Positions 12,301-25,400 are shown, counted from the stretch's first letter. The stretch is 64,000 bases of DNA from Lunularia cruciata (GCA_948567375.1 OX419762.1:16560001-16624000); one strand, 5' to 3'. A program made the numbers and translations. The notes: generated by a model from the sequence alone, not told the origin.

Positions 12301-15300
12301 TTCGGGTATCCAGAAATTCTAACGTCACCCTCAATGTAGCCTCCTGTCTTTCTGCCTGCAAGAACGTCCATCAGCGTGCTCTTTCCCGCTCCACTAACAC
12401 CGACAAGAGCGGTCAGAACGCCGGGCCTGAAAGCTCCAGTAACTCCCCTCAGTAGCTGCAGTCTATTCTCTACAGCCCCCTGGGCCTTCATTTCCTGCAC
12501 AATTATTATGACGTACTTACGTCAGCAGCATTTTAACCCCTTAGAGACACCCCCTAAGAAACCAATTCTCCGTGTGTCTATTATCCTCTTCTGCTATGTC
12601 CATGGCTTCTTTTGTGAACAAATATACGAGGCACATATACATAGACTCACTGCATATTGAGCACAAATCTCCTTCGTAAACCTATACTTTTGTCACTTGG
12701 CCATAAGTCTGAAAACGTAAATGAAACTGTTTCTTCATGACACAGTGGGAGATCTTACCGCAGGCATGTCGACAAAGTATTTAACATTATCGAAACTTAT
12801 AGCCAAGGGCTCGAAAGGAAGAATCATGCCCTTGTTGGCAATCCCAGCAGACGAAGTTTCACCTCCCACTTGATAAGTTTCTCTCCCTAGCGATGAATTG
12901 TTATTAGATCCCCTAGAAGCCGAATTGAGTCTACTCATCCCGATTTCAGCATTTTCTCGGCTTGATCCCGCAAGACTCCTCGGTTGTCGTCTTGACGTTG
13001 ATACACCTGGTTTCATGATGAGATCAAACAAAACCCGCGTCCGTTAAACTTCTTCCAACTGGACGGCAGCTTAGATGACTAGTGCAAAGAAAATCGTGTA
13101 TGAATAAAACCGGCTCCTGAAACTCACCATGTCCGCTTGAGGAGATGGGACGGCTTATCTTTTTTGATTCAAGAACCGCAGGGCTGTCTTCACCAGTGAC
13201 AGCTGCCTGCTTTTCAGCGTAGGCCTCTTCGGAGATCGTCGCTTGGGACTGTCCTACAGCTGAAAAGGTGACATAAAAGCTATCAGTCTCAAGGGAGCAG
13301 GTTATCTTCCAGATCCCTGATAGGCTACATTAGCAGGTGTACCAACATCTCAACAGATAGGAAAATCAAACTTCCTGTAGAAAACTGAGTCTCTTTCGAG
13401 TTGCCTGTGAGAATGAACTTACGATTAAGGTACGTGATGGCTAGAGTGAACAGCACATTGAAGAGAACAGCGTATCCCAGGTTCACAGCAACTGCAATCC
13501 AGTACCAGTATCCTCTTCCAAAAAGACCGGCACTCTTGAGGAACTGACGCCCCAAAGACAAGTTGGAACCGTCTACAGGCTGCGACAGACGTGGAAACCA
13601 TGAGTACCGGTATGTTATAAATGAAAACCAATTGAAGAAAAGTTGAAATTTCATACCCTCTTACATTTCCTACTTTCAGGGACCTACAAGAAACCTACCT
13701 TGTCCCATTCAGGTGCAAGAAACTCGTTCACGTCAGCACCATTTTGGGCATATGATAGAGGTGAAACCCAGTATCCCCAAATCCACCAAGGCTCGATAGA
13801 CGTCCTAGGGAGTAGAAAACCTCCAAGCACGAATAAGACTAATAGAGATATCGATCCTCCTGTATTTGCCACCACCATACTTCGACAGACACCCGCAATG
13901 AAACGGAAAAGTCCCGATGCCATTTGGTGCACGCTGAAGTACAGGAAAAGCTGACGGAAAAACCTGCAGATTTCAATGATCGAAACACGCATCAAGTACA
14001 GGTTTCCAGTTTCGTCTGAACTGCTTACAATACAAGAGATTTCAGGTTTCTGCCAAACTACTCAAAGCATGAGTAGAATTATCTTACCTGCCGGCTTCGG
14101 GAGCGAAACCAATGGTGTAGTAGGTGATGATGCACCAAAGGCCGGATTCAAGTACAGATGTGGGTATGGTCAAGATAAATTTGGATAAACTGTAGGTCCA
14201 TGGAGGATGAAAGAGCAGATCCCTTTGCTTGTAAAAGACAGGAAGTCGAATGATAGTCATTGATAATTCGGAGAACCCATTGAAAAGAACGTTGACGACT
14301 CCAAAGAAAAGAGCCCCACCATAAGTCTGGGCGTCCTCAATGTTATTCCGAGACATTTCTGTTCTCAGATAAACGGTCATGGCGATGAAAGCCATGATGC
14401 AAATCTGGAAGGCCTTGAAGAAACTTACAAAAGCGCTTCTTTTCATTAAGAGGACTTCCCGATCGAAACTCGTTTTAAGTAGCTGTATATAGGGCACTGA
14501 ATATCTTTTGAATGCAAGAGCAGCTGGATGACTCTTTGTTTTGTCATACGGATGTGACAATTCCCGACTCAGAGCAAGACCAACATGAAAACTCTTGAAG
14601 GCATCGCAAAACTCCTTCACAGATGTGTACTCGTACGGTCTTCCCTTGTTAGCCCAGTATTGTTCTTGATCTTTACGAGATGTCACCTGTGAACTTTAGT
14701 CTGTCAGAAGCATGAACTGAAAGGTTCCTACTACACCTTCATCGATATTTGCAAACTTTGCAAGAGATTTTAATTGTGATTAGTAGTTCTCACCTCTTGC
14801 AGAAAATCAGCGACACCCTTTCTCTCGGGGCATCTGTAGCCACATGATTGAAAGAACTCCAATATGTGCTCCCGAGGTCCATGATATACAACCATACCCT
14901 CAGACAGCAGCACCACGTCATCAAAAAGATCGAAGGTTTCCGGTGCAGGCTGTAGAAGTGAGATCATAACAGTACACTCAATAATATGAGCAACATCTCG
15001 AAGGCACTTGACAATTTGGAATGTCGTTGAGCTGTCCAAACCGGTGGAGATCTCATCCATAAATAGAGTTCTCAAAGGCCCCACGATCATTTCAGCTGCA
15101 AAGAAAATCACCACAAAACTGTTGTTCAACATACGGGCTGACATAGCTAACCACCCGAATCAAACTCCACCAATTAAATTGGTTCCCCTCCAGAGAGCAA
15201 TCTAGTTTGAACTTTCTCAAGACGAAACCTGAAAATAGGACAGAAGATGTTCAATTACCAGTGGTGACTCGCTTCTTTTGCCCCCCAGAAATACCTCTCC

Positions 15301-17829
15301 GCATATCATCACCAACCATCGTATCAGAGCAGATATCCAAACCTGTAATCTGCATCGTGTAAACTCTCTTCTAGTCAGCACTTTGATCAAGGATTTTAAG
15401 AAATCTGAAGCCATAAAAAGACTCGCAGTCATGTCCACTTGACGTAGCTCGTCGTCTCTGGGCCAAAGTTGCGAAGTCCATATATTCTACAGCTCTCTGC
15501 AATCAAATATAGCCAAACCATATATACAAGAAAGTAATACAAAGCACGAACGCACCTTCATAATGTACTCTGTGATGAGATTATTAGTACTTGCAGCAGT
15601 AGCCTGCAAAACGAAACAACAAGGGATAATGAGACTTCTTAGTCCACAACCTTTGACGCATCAATGGGCAACAATATAGGGAAACAAAAAATGACTCAGT
15701 AGACTAACATAAAAATTCGATCACGTCACTTTTTAGGTCACTGACAGAGTCAAGGAGATGTTGGTAAACTTCTTCGAGAAATCTGAACCTGAGCCTACAG
15801 GACATCCTTACAGTAAATGAGATTCATACTCGTACTGGCTTAAAGCGAAGCGACACATAAACAGGTAGTGGATATTTAAGAGTCTGTGGTCTACGCGAAG
15901 GTTGAAACTACCTTCATAAAGTAATCTACGTCCGATTCAGGATGAAGTCCTGCCTCCTTCTCTCTCCTGATGAGTTCTGTCATAAGATCTGTACACACCA
16001 CATTGAGAACTTAGGGCCCTTGCTGCACAGACCAGACAGGCGTTTGCAACAAATTACAAGCGTACGAGAGTTTGCGCCCAATATATATCTCTGCTTTTAA
16101 GGGAACATGGAGATGCTTCGAAGTTCAGCTCTGAAATTCCACAACCAGTTTGCGTCTGAATCCGCTGTCCGAATGATAAGCTAGCCAAAGAGTATGCATT
16201 CTTCAGGAGCATCAGCATGTACCATATCTTTCACCAACACCCTGGCACTGCGCGGAGAAGTCTAGGGTTTCTCGAACTGTCATTTCTCCAATATGCAAGT
16301 CGTGCTGACTCACATAGGCGGCAGTTTTCTGAGGAACAAATTCGTCTAAAGTATGTCCGTTGTATGTTAATTTTCCATCGACCTGCGGTTTAAGATTTCA
16401 ACAATTTTGAGAATCTTAAGAGGACAATTTTGAAACTTTATTGGAGCTGTGTACTCATGCCAGTGCTCAATTTCAGCCAAAAATGTAAATCTTTGCGAGG
16501 AAAAAGTCACAAAAAAATATGGCAGCGCAATTTGTGAAATTGCTTAAATTCCCCTAGCAGCGGACGGAGAGAAACAGAATATCGTGTATCATTTTGGATA
16601 CCTTGAGAGATTTGTCCAATCTTCCAGAAAGCGCAAGGAGAAGACTTGTTTTACCGGAACCTGGCGGACCGAGCAGTAACGTCGTCCTGCGCATTGAATT
16701 ATTCCCCAAATTAAAGTTTGTACAGTCAAAATCGAGTATGGCATCAAAAGTAGAAACGCCGGACAATTTGTACATCCGCTCCTGGAAATCATACTAACCT
16801 CCCAGGCCTGATGATTCCGCTAACTTCATGCAAGATGGAGATAGTTGCCTTCTTCGTAACGGGTACTCCAATCGAGTCCAACATGCTCTGTGAGTACCCA
16901 CCCATAGCTCTTTGGAGTTAGAAGAGTTCCAAAATCGGGGGACGAGAAGAGCACGGTGAAAGTATTTGATGACTATTGGTCCTGAATTTGAGTTTGGCTC
17001 TCTCCTTGGCGTTAATGGATGGTCTCGAAGTCTAGCGAGGAAAGCAAAATATTGCCTATCACTATATTGATCCTTACCTCAATACTGTTCCGAGCGGCGT
17101 TGGTCAAAGATGGTAAAGCTCGATTACCAACATAGCAATCTGCTTGAATTGTAAGGTTCTCGTACCGAACTTCTGTTGTGGGTTGCTGGATGCCCACTCT
17201 GGAAACAAGCAAGGTGGACAACGAGACAACTGTCAGAATCAGCTCCTCAAAATTGATCGAGAAATGAACCACTATTGAAATATTTGAAGCTCTGGCGATT
17301 TTACTATCAACTGCGAGCATGTCTGACTGCCTCTGAGATATAAATCTAAGATTCATCTGAAGGTTGGTGAACTTCAAGGGTGTATATCCTCCCCAAATCA
17401 AGTGAGAACAAATGACCTGTTAATACGTTCACGTAATCTGTTAAGAAATGCCTCGTTATCTCCCTCGGTGCTGTTCATGTTAAACACAGAACGAAGCAGG
17501 GCCCGATTTTCATCTATTCCTGCAGTCGTGACATCCACATGCGCAGGGAACGGTTTCTGTGAACCCATCTTCTCGAGAACTGTGGTGCGCAGGCGATCGA
17601 AGGTGGGCAGCTTTTCTAATGCTGCCCATTTCAGAGCTTCCTCGTCATCCTCTTCAGGCATGGATCTCCTCGACTCCGAGTCTTTTGCAAAGACATTGTC
17701 GACCCCAAGTCCCCAATGCCTGGAGCTCCCACCCAAACTCCGCTTGCTACCCATACTCCTGCCTCTGCTCATCCTTCCGGTTCCCCATAGGTCGATCGAC
17801 TGCAAATTGCTTCCTGTGGAGGCCGCCAT
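9322..17829 (-). CDS. Full-size PDR-type ABC transporter (ABCG subfamily), 22 exons
   Basis: Exons, transcript order: 17829-17417, 17198-17078, 16887-16799, 16686-16602, 16382-16223, 15988-15912, 15603-15556, 15349-15259, 15095-14794, 14686-14088, 13963-13699, 13579-13423, 13259-13128, 13006-12759, 12494-12162, 12023-11733, 11525-11442, 11249-11116, 10981-10754, 10436-10265, 10096-9842, 9594-9322. Every junction is GT-AG and in phase, giving about 1518 aa. The order is the reversed NBD-TMD-NBD-TMD of plant PDR proteins. NBD1 has Walker A GPPGSGKT at 214-221, signature ISGGQ at 351-355 and Walker B TLFMDE at 371-376. The TMD1 helices fall at about 545-760. A serine/asparagine-rich linker (exons 13-14, about 803-915) is longer than usual and explains the extra length over the common 1420-1450 aa. 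NBD2 has Walker [10 protein letters not shown] at 961-969, signature LSTEQ at 1068-1072 (normal for plant PDRs) and Walker B IIFMDE at 1088-1093. TMD2 ends in the typical IKYLNFQNR. The usual RVTTG-E after the first signature reads RVTTA-E across the exon 8/9 join. Plant PDR proteins sit in the plasma membrane and export terpenoids, hormones, wax/cutin precursors or xenobiotics. The substrate cannot be told here. The gene looks intact. Confidence 0.95.
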
Positions 17830-18725
17830 CTTGATGCCTCAGAGACACCTGCTTCAATTCAATATAGTATTCCAAATTCTATGGCAGCTTCGGCTTCGGC
17901 TTCTACAACTACTACTGAAACACTCGGTTTCCTGAGGAAGTAAGTCTTTGACAGATGAAGCTCCTGTTCAGCACCACAGACTCAACATCTATTTCTTTCT
18001 ATGTTGGTAATTGATGTCCGTTAGTGCTCATAGAGCTCTTCCCCGCCCAGCTCATACGATTCAGCTTACTCATGATTCATTACAGATGCGACTTCCAGCA
18101 CCATGCGGTTGACATAAGCGGGCCCATCAGGGGCACCCCTTTGAAGCTGCCTATTGATATACACTTCAATGCCCCTCACAGTATCCCAATTTTGTCTTTC
18201 TATATCGGTTGTCTGTCTCCCCGGTCTCGGAGAGGTGTCCTTGGAACCAAACCAGTCTTTAAGTCCTCGTCAAATTGAGGAAGAAGATAGTACAACACCC
18301 ACAGGTACAAACCACGGAACCCACTTTCGCTATCCTCTGAGAATGTGCTCCTCGTATATACACTGAAACTAATCAGTCCCTCCTGGAACTTTGCACTCGG
18401 GGTTTTCTTCGTTTATGATAGAGCTCATTCAGTCAAATCTCGAAAGAGTGAAAGTAATGACAAAAAATAAGAAAAGAAGATAGCGTCTGAAGTGCTGCAA
18501 CGCTCAAATTGAGTCACCGCCCTTGCTTGCCCACATAGGTTCACTCTCGAAGGTCTGAGAGTCGGAGGAAGGAGGAATCAAGCAAAATAGTTTCTTTTTT
18601 TTCAGCTCATGGCCAAATATTGCTACTGGCTACTGCTGCTGCTAGATAGCCACTGACAAGCCGGTTGCTGCATGCAACCCAAAACCACAATCTAAAATGA
18701 ATGTCAAAGCTTCTCCCCAGCGACC
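17830..18725. promoter_or_regulatory. Upstream region of the PDR gene
   Basis: About 0.9 kb between the PDR start codon and the 3' end of the next minus-strand exon pair. It should hold the PDR promoter and 5' leader. I see no unambiguous TATA box and no protein family. Open frames on the + strand at 17402-17935 and 18024-18366 are shadows or chance. Confidence 0.35.
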
Positions 18726-19208
18726 TCAAGAGCAGCATAACGTTGGAAGTCCGAAAAGCAACTCCAAAAGACTTGGGTATGGAGCAAGACTAATGGCAGT
18801 AGTTCTGGATCTCGATTGACTCTCTGCTCTGCAGTTTGATCTTAAACTCCCGGTCTCTGGATCAAGCAGCAGTCCAGATTTCCAGTGAAGTTCAGCGCTT
18901 CCCCAATATCGGTTGTATCGATAGCGACAATGTACTGTCAATCAGAATCAACTGATGAAAACGCGTACAGTGAATTCCACATATTTCACATTAACTAAAT
19001 CTACTGTACACGTGCTGATCTTTTACCTGATGGCCATGACTGCTTTCTGTCAACTGCCACCAAGTGAGTCCAAAATCCTAAACTTCGTCCTCCCGTCACT
19101 GCCTCATCAAAAGCCTCCAATCCAGAGGACTTAGCGGAACCAACGTGATTAGCTTCGACCCGCGGAAACTGCGAAGCAAGGAGTCTTCGAACTCCGACGT
19201 GCACATCC
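18726..19208 (-). CDS. Unrecognised protein, last two exons (partial model)
   Basis: Two open segments join cleanly on the minus strand: about 19208-19027 (donor GTAAAA) and 18934-18726 (acceptor TTGACAG, stop TGA). They splice in phase to about 130 residues. The frame has no ATG at the front. It opens after a possible acceptor TTCCTAG, so upstream exons or a different start are needed. Features: an arginine/valine-rich beginning, FWTHLVAVDRKQSWPS before the join, then HCRYRYNRYWGS, the segment LLLDPETGSLRS, a serine/arginine run and a hydrophobic C-terminus ending LCCS. I do not recognise the family. The length of open frame and in-phase junction argue mildly for a real gene, but it could be chance. 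Confidence 0.28.
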
Positions 19209-19335
19209 TAGGAATGACGTAAGTTGATCCAACTTACTCTCTTCATCGACCAAAAGTCCATGATTTCGGTTCACTTCTACTTCTCGATATGGTTTGGAGC
19301 ATCGTCGGTGAACGGGCTGCGCAACTTGTGCTACA

Positions 19336-19446
19336 AAGAAAAAGGCGACCGCGTAGGAAAAACGAAGGATGGGAAGACCCCATCAAGCCGTACAAGGGAG
19401 AGACCAAAAAAAAAGAAGGTAACATGGGGCTAAGCCCCATGTTACC
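19336..19446 (+). repeat. Tiny dispersed repeat, copy 1 (long form with foldback end)
   Basis: Runs from AAGAAAAAGGCGACCGCGTA through GGATGGGAAGACCCCATC and AAGCCGTACAAGGGAGAGA to an exact inverted repeat at 19418-19446 (14-bp arms around one base, inner part ATGGGGC/GCCCCAT). CTACAAAG stands directly at the left edge (19331-19338) and again at 19452-19459, which looks like an 8-bp target-site duplication. Related copies lie at 20144, 27711, 33716, 56906 and 58337. It lies just upstream of the unrecognised minus-strand exons. Class unknown. Confidence 0.7.
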
Positions 19447-20143
19447 ATGTACTACAAAGCGGGGTGCTGCATAGGTGCCAAAAGTTCTGAAGATTCTTCT
19501 TGTCCATCATTATTCACTTTTGTAAAAGTAGTGCGAGACACCACGGTTACTGTAGTTCCTCCCCTGACCAGCATAAACAATGATGGAAGGCCTTCACATT
19601 AGGTTTCAGTTAGCGTTTTGACGGATTTCTAGCTATACTTGGAAATAAAAATATTAATGGTATTACGTTTGGAATGGAAAATCATTTTTAAAATGCAATG
19701 GAATCGCAAAACTTTGGAGGGGTGAAAAACATTCTATGAACTAAAATTCCGAGTTAGTTTTTACGCATTAAGTTGTAAGGACTGCCGTAACGTAAATTTT
19801 TATGGGTTATATAGGCAATCCTTAAAAGTTTACAGATCATAAAAACGTGAGTAATAAAAAAAAATTACATGAAGATTTTCCTGTGAATTTCATTTGTCCT
19901 TGTCACATCACCCCATAAAGTTTTATTTAAAATTCAAGTACCCTTTTATCACACTACACATACAATTTTACAAACGTCTCATGCATTAGGGTGAAAGAGA
20001 CCGCGTGGGGTAGCAAGGCTTGGTTACATCCCCTTGTGAAAATCCATAAAAAATTTATGGATATCTACAATTAACAAAAAGATACTAGTTGAAACCACCT
20101 ATAATTGGATCTCATAAGCACTTTTATGCTTATGTTAGCATAT

Positions 20144-20240
20144 AGAGAAAAGTGGACCACGTAGAATAACAAAAGGATTGGAAGACCCATCAAGCCATAT
20201 CAAGATAAAACATAAGAGGTAAAATGGTACTAAGATATAG
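20144..20240 (+). repeat. Tiny dispersed repeat, copy 2 (diverged)
   Basis: Same order of blocks as copy 1 with many substitutions: AGAGAAAAGTGGACCACGTA, then GGATTGGAAGACCCATCAAG, then CCATATCAAG and GAGGTAAAATGG. The terminal foldback has been lost (ACTAAGATATAGG in its place). Confidence 0.55.
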
Positions 20241-20642
20241 GGTATGAGATATCTACATCTTGCACCTAAGATATGTGATATATGCAAGTCATATGGTCTT
20301 TATACTGTTGGAGTAATTGAAGAAGCATCACTCAATTTGATTGCTCTCCTCTGGATTGCATGAGCCAGTACTCTCTCTAGAGAGCAATGAACACATGCAA
20401 TCTAAAGTACATCAAAGAAGTATGAGAATGAGAATGATACTCCTTGATATCTGATATGATATGCTTTTATGTATTCCTTGTCAAACAATATATCATTCAT
20501 TCCATGTAACTCCATGTAACTCCAAAGCTAGAAGAACAAAGAGGTGACATTGCACATACCCTCATACTTGGAGACCTTGTCTATTGCCGCTCCATTCACC
20601 GCCTATCCAAGAGGTTGAGTAATCAGTCCTTCCAAAACGATA

Positions 20643-21499
20643 TCATATATAGGATCCATAACCACAACATTTTTTATTGCACCTTATCATCTCTAACCAA
20701 TTATAACTTTGCCTTGACTCGTGCCATTTGCAAATATGCCAACACTCCCTCCATGCAATGTATCCACTCTCTTGTGCCATAGTAAACACTATATCCTTGA
20801 TGGCATCATGTGCAGTTATTCTCTTTCTTCCAAAAGGACATTGTGTCATATGCATCTCTATTGCATCTAGTGTGGAACCACACTCACAAGTGAGTAATGA
20901 AGATGTAGATAGATGGACCAAACCTAGGCGGAACCTCATCATTGTAGAGAAAGTGATGTGTGAAATCAAAATGCCCTAATGTGCGGTCAAGCTAGGATCC
21001 AATAGCCTACATCCTTGCCAAAGAAAGATCAAAGATGTGCTCTAGTAGTATGAGGAATGGATGAGTGAACTAAGAAAGAATGCAACACATGTTGAAAATA
21101 TCCATCCATGAGTGAAGACTCCAAAACTCTAGTTTAATCAAAGGTAAAGAAGCAAAGGACAGAATGTTATCTTGTGCCCAATGAAGATAGGTCATCTCTC
21201 ATTTGCCGCAATCGCACTTGGAGAGAAGAAAGAAGTTCCTTTTCAGCCTCAATTACATACATCTCCAAGATTGGCTTATTAGAATGGATAAAATGAGAGG
21301 AAAGTAGAGGTGTCAAGAGAGCACAACTATCTAAAAAGATTATAAGTATCATCTTCTCCATAGATAGTAGGCCTACCCCTCCACACAAGGTCGGTAGAGA
21401 TGTTTGTCTACATGCCAAATCTTGTATCACACACTTAAATGTCCCTAGTCTAATTATATCATTAAAGACTCTCATAATCCTCCTATCAAAAGCTCTCAA
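20643..21499 (-). pseudogene. LINE (non-LTR) retrotransposon ORF2 C-terminal remnant
   Basis: Two minus-strand frames in series. The upstream one (21499-21167) holds LPTLCGGVGLLSMEKM, like the segment after the reverse transcriptase of plant LINEs (LP..lGGlGl). The downstream one (20969-20643) holds RLGLVHL and a C-x-C-G...D...H...C finger (CECGSTLDAIEMHMTQC), then RKRITAHDAI, as in the C-terminal zinc motif of many LINE ORF2 proteins. They are separated by frame breaks, with no endonuclease or full RT domain visible, so this is a dead 3' fragment. Confidence 0.6.
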
Positions 21500-21844
21500 T
21501 GTTATTACATTTGAAGTATAGAGAAGGAGAATTGTGCAAAGTAGGTAAGAAGCATTACTAGATTAGAGTATACCAAATGTCACCTATGGATCTTTGGATC
21601 TTCTAGTAGAGGAAAGTTATCCATCCTTGCCATATACCATCCTTGGCAAGCCTCTTGAGGCAAATTTTGGGGCAATGCACAACTCTTGTGCAAAAAGAAA
21701 TGTATCAAGATGTAAAAGTGTGCTCAGATTAATCATCTAGGACCTATATTGGTCCTCTCTCTCTCCTACCAAAGGATGTAATAAGCATACAGCAAAGATA
21801 ATCTTATCAATAGACTAGTCATAGATAAAGGATGTAGTGCCTGT

Positions 21845-22420
21845 TGTAATACTCCGAGGGCAAGAGAAGAGAGAAAACATAGATTTCACACTCAATCATC
21901 CGATGCTCCAAAGGAGCACATTCTCTTTATTATATAGACAAAGTGGATCTTCTCCAAGGAAGCCCCCCCATAGGATTAGGCACATAGATAGGTGACATGT
22001 CATCAGGCTCTACCCTTGGATTAATTACTTGGATGGGTGATATGTTGGTCCTGATCCTATCTGGTTGGTCAAACATGCTCTGGTTGGAGGGAATCTTCTT
22101 GTAAGAATCTCATAATCGCATGGGTGAGGTACTTGACTTTAGTAGAAGTCCCCTATTGGTGATGCCTCTTTCTGATCTATTTTGTCCATCATGTGTAACA
22201 TCCTTCTAGATGTTACCGAACCAATTCTCACCTTTAAATCATATATCTAGCTATTGATTCTAAGGTTTTCAAATCTATTTTTGTTTGTGCCCTATTAGTA
22301 GAAATACTCTTTTGGTGATACTTCTATGTGATCTGTTTTGTCCATCATGTATAACATCATTCCAAATGTTACCAAACCAAATTTCATATCGAGATCATAT
22401 GGCTAGCTCTTGGAATTACA
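21845..22420 (+). mobile_element. Stand-alone LTR, same family as 41397-42139
   Basis: Begins TGTAATACTCCGAGGG and ends TGGAATTACA. It matches the 41397-42139 LTR along its length, including ATTATATAGACAAAG and two successive blocks with TGGTGATAC...TCATGTGTAACAT. The bases next to the ends (CCTGT and TTTGT) fit a decayed 5-bp target duplication but are not identical. No internal region adjoins it, so it is a solo LTR. It is shorter than the other copy because its middle part is deleted. Confidence 0.72.
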
Positions 22421-25400
22421 TTTGTACCACCCTACTATAATCTCGAACCCAATGTCCTACACTATTGTAATTGATAGAAAACTTTTAGTATCATGGGGTT
22501 GAACATCTTTCTTATAGTATGCATCTTGAATAGACTCCTTCTTCAAGGTAACCCACTCCCATTCTCCCCCTCTCAAACTCTATGAAATTTGCTATCTACT
22601 TCTTTTTGCCACACATATTTTGTCACGCATACCCCGATTAATAAGACACCAGTGTAAGAGTACGATAAATAAAACCATGCTATTTCATCCAAGGGATCAT
22701 GTGCCTATTGATAAACAAAAAATTTGTCTAGCCTCATCATGGAATGTATAGGGAAATTTCTAGAATAGGTATAGATATGGAAACCAGATAGCCCCAAAAT
22801 ACAATACACTTGATATGCTACCCACTTACACAACTTGAATTATATCTACAACACAATCAATAAAAGTATAGATAAAATTAGTATGATAGAAAAAATCAAT
22901 GATGTTAATGGGATAATAGATCTCATGTGAATGTCCTAAATGGTCTAATTATAATCTTTGTGCATCTTTTCCATGTTGATCTTTATTAGATAAAGAATTG
23001 ATGACACATCAACTATGGTTTACCGAGAACCTCTCTTGGTATTCACACATAGGAAATTGAAGCCATAATTAATAAAAAAACAATGATAATAATATATACT
23101 ATTTTATCCATATTTGTTTTTACTTATAGAATCACAACTCACTCATATTCATTTCACATTAATATTAAAAATTATTATTATTTATTCTAAAATTTAAAAT
23201 AAATTTATAATTTATAAAGACAAAATAAATCATTAAAAATTAAATATTTTATTTAATTATTCAAAACTTAAATGTCTAAATTTTTTCCTATAATTTAAAT
23301 TTTAAATATCAATTAAAATTAATTTAAAAAACATAAAATATTAACTATTCACCCCACCCTAGGCGCAACCCTCCCGCGAGTCTAAGCTCTCCCATCATAG
23401 AGTAGCTGGGATCTAGGTCCATGGTTCTCTCAAATTGAGGCAATTTAAGATATTGATAAGCAATCTACTGCGCAGGACTTGAACTTATAAAACGAAAAGA
23501 GAATCCGCGTAACTAACACAAAGGAGGGGACGACCATCAAGCTCGAACAATAATAAAGGCTAAACCCCAATAGTCTCGGTGTGAGAAATACCGATGGAGA
23601 ACCAGTTTGGAGCTTCCCAGCTTATAGAACCAGTTTCTGTTTATTGAAGATGTCAACACATATCAAATTTTCATCATGTGCATCCTCAACTCAGGCAGAG
23701 AGATCTCATTGCAGATAAAAGCAGGGTCGTAAACGCAGTCAAATTCATTCTCGTTCTCGTGAATTTATGGCGTGGTATATCACGGCATTGATTCTCGTGC
23801 ACCAGTGGAATTCTTGGAATTTTTAACATTATCTGGAATATGGCGGACAAGATCCACAAAATCGCGTTTGTATACTCCTTGGTTAGAAATTGTTTTATGT
23901 TTCACTTTGGCTTCGATTCTGTGTGTCCAACACACAGGACGAATACCTTTCTTTCGCCGTCACAAAGTTATCTCGTGTGAAAATCTAGTCTGAATAAGGA
24001 AATAATAACGAATGGATAGGTTTCTGCATAACAAACTCAAAGCGCACATTCGACGCTTCCCTGTGATGAACTAAGTTAAGTAGAAAGAGAAAGGAAGTAT
24101 CGAGAAGATGTGTACCGAAGTACTCATACGAAATACCCTTTTATTGCTCTTAATTGGGAATTTAGTTTATTTCTCTGAGTTCTTTCGGCAGTCCGGGCCT
24201 GGAAATGTTCAGAACTGTTTGAAGTACTCGATTAGACTAATCTCTAAGGCACGCCTCTCCGAACTCATCCACATGCTCTAAGGGTGCTGGGAATTGACAA
24301 AGCTGCTACTTGCCCGGAAAGCAATGCGACGCGAAACCGGCGGCGGCACATGACTCTGGAACGGAACGCGACGCGACGTAGGACTTATGCCTCGTAACGG
24401 AGGACTTGAGGGAACTGTACAGTGCCTTGTTCTATCTGTCTACCAGCTGTCGGGCAATAAATGAGTCGAGGTCCTTGGTGCTAGGACCAGGTCACGTGGC
24501 TCAAAGTCACGTCCCGTATCGTGAACGTGGACTCTTTCTGCGGTCCTAAATTAAGTCCTCCTAGATGACGGCGTCTTAGTTGCCAAGTTGGGTCTCACTT
24601 GGCCACCTTATATTATTATTTATATTCTTATACTTGGACTGTTGCCGCGGAAATCTGGATATGTGTTTCAAGCAACACCAAGACATTCCTGTAAATTGCC
24701 CAGGCCTGGGGGATATCGTCTTTCTGGAGAAAAATACATTTCGATAATCCCATCTCTGTCGTCTTGTTTTGTTTTAGTATGCGATGTCACTTGGCCTCCG
24801 AACATGGACTTTCCTCTTGAATACATTTGTTTAAGTTTAGGGTCTATATTTCTTCTATAAGATTGCATGGAAATAAAGGTCAGTTAGAAAAAGGATGGAA
24901 ATACGAAACAGGATTCAGAGCTTTTCAAATGCTATACAAATTGCAGTTAGACTTATCTTTGTATTGCTGTACAGTGCAATTTCAGCCAAAAGCATAATGC
25001 CGAGCCATTTCCCCATGAATTAAGATGTTACGTTTGAATAAAACATTGACAATTATATAAAATATTTATGAGTCTTTAAATTAGCGATCAAAACCAGCAT
25101 TTTCGGACTTTCTGGTCCTTTGAAACGACCCTACTTCAGCACTTCAATACCAGAAATAACTTGGTATTAATGTACCCGGTCAAATATGTTCATTTAGAGG
25201 AAGAGATTATGCCCGTGCACTACCTAACTGGGCTGAAGGACGACAAGGCGTGGTAGGAATCTCAAAAGAGATAATACTAGAAGCGTGATCCGTTCAAATC
25301 AGGAGTGATCCTTTTGAGAGTAGAAAAGCTTTCTACGTCTTTCTCTCTCCATAAAAAACTTTTATTACACCATGGTGGAAGAACTTTACTTGTGAAAGGA

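Noticed and set aside
17402-17935. Plus-strand frames of 177 and 91 aa
   Set aside because: Antisense shadows of PDR exon 1; no domain.
23400-23500. tRNA-like T-arm (AAGTTCAAGTCCTGC on the minus strand)
   Set aside because: No acceptor stem, anticodon arm or D-arm could be paired around it.
23772-23993. 73-aa plus-strand frame
   Set aside because: No family, no splice context and no repeat relation; length expected by chance.
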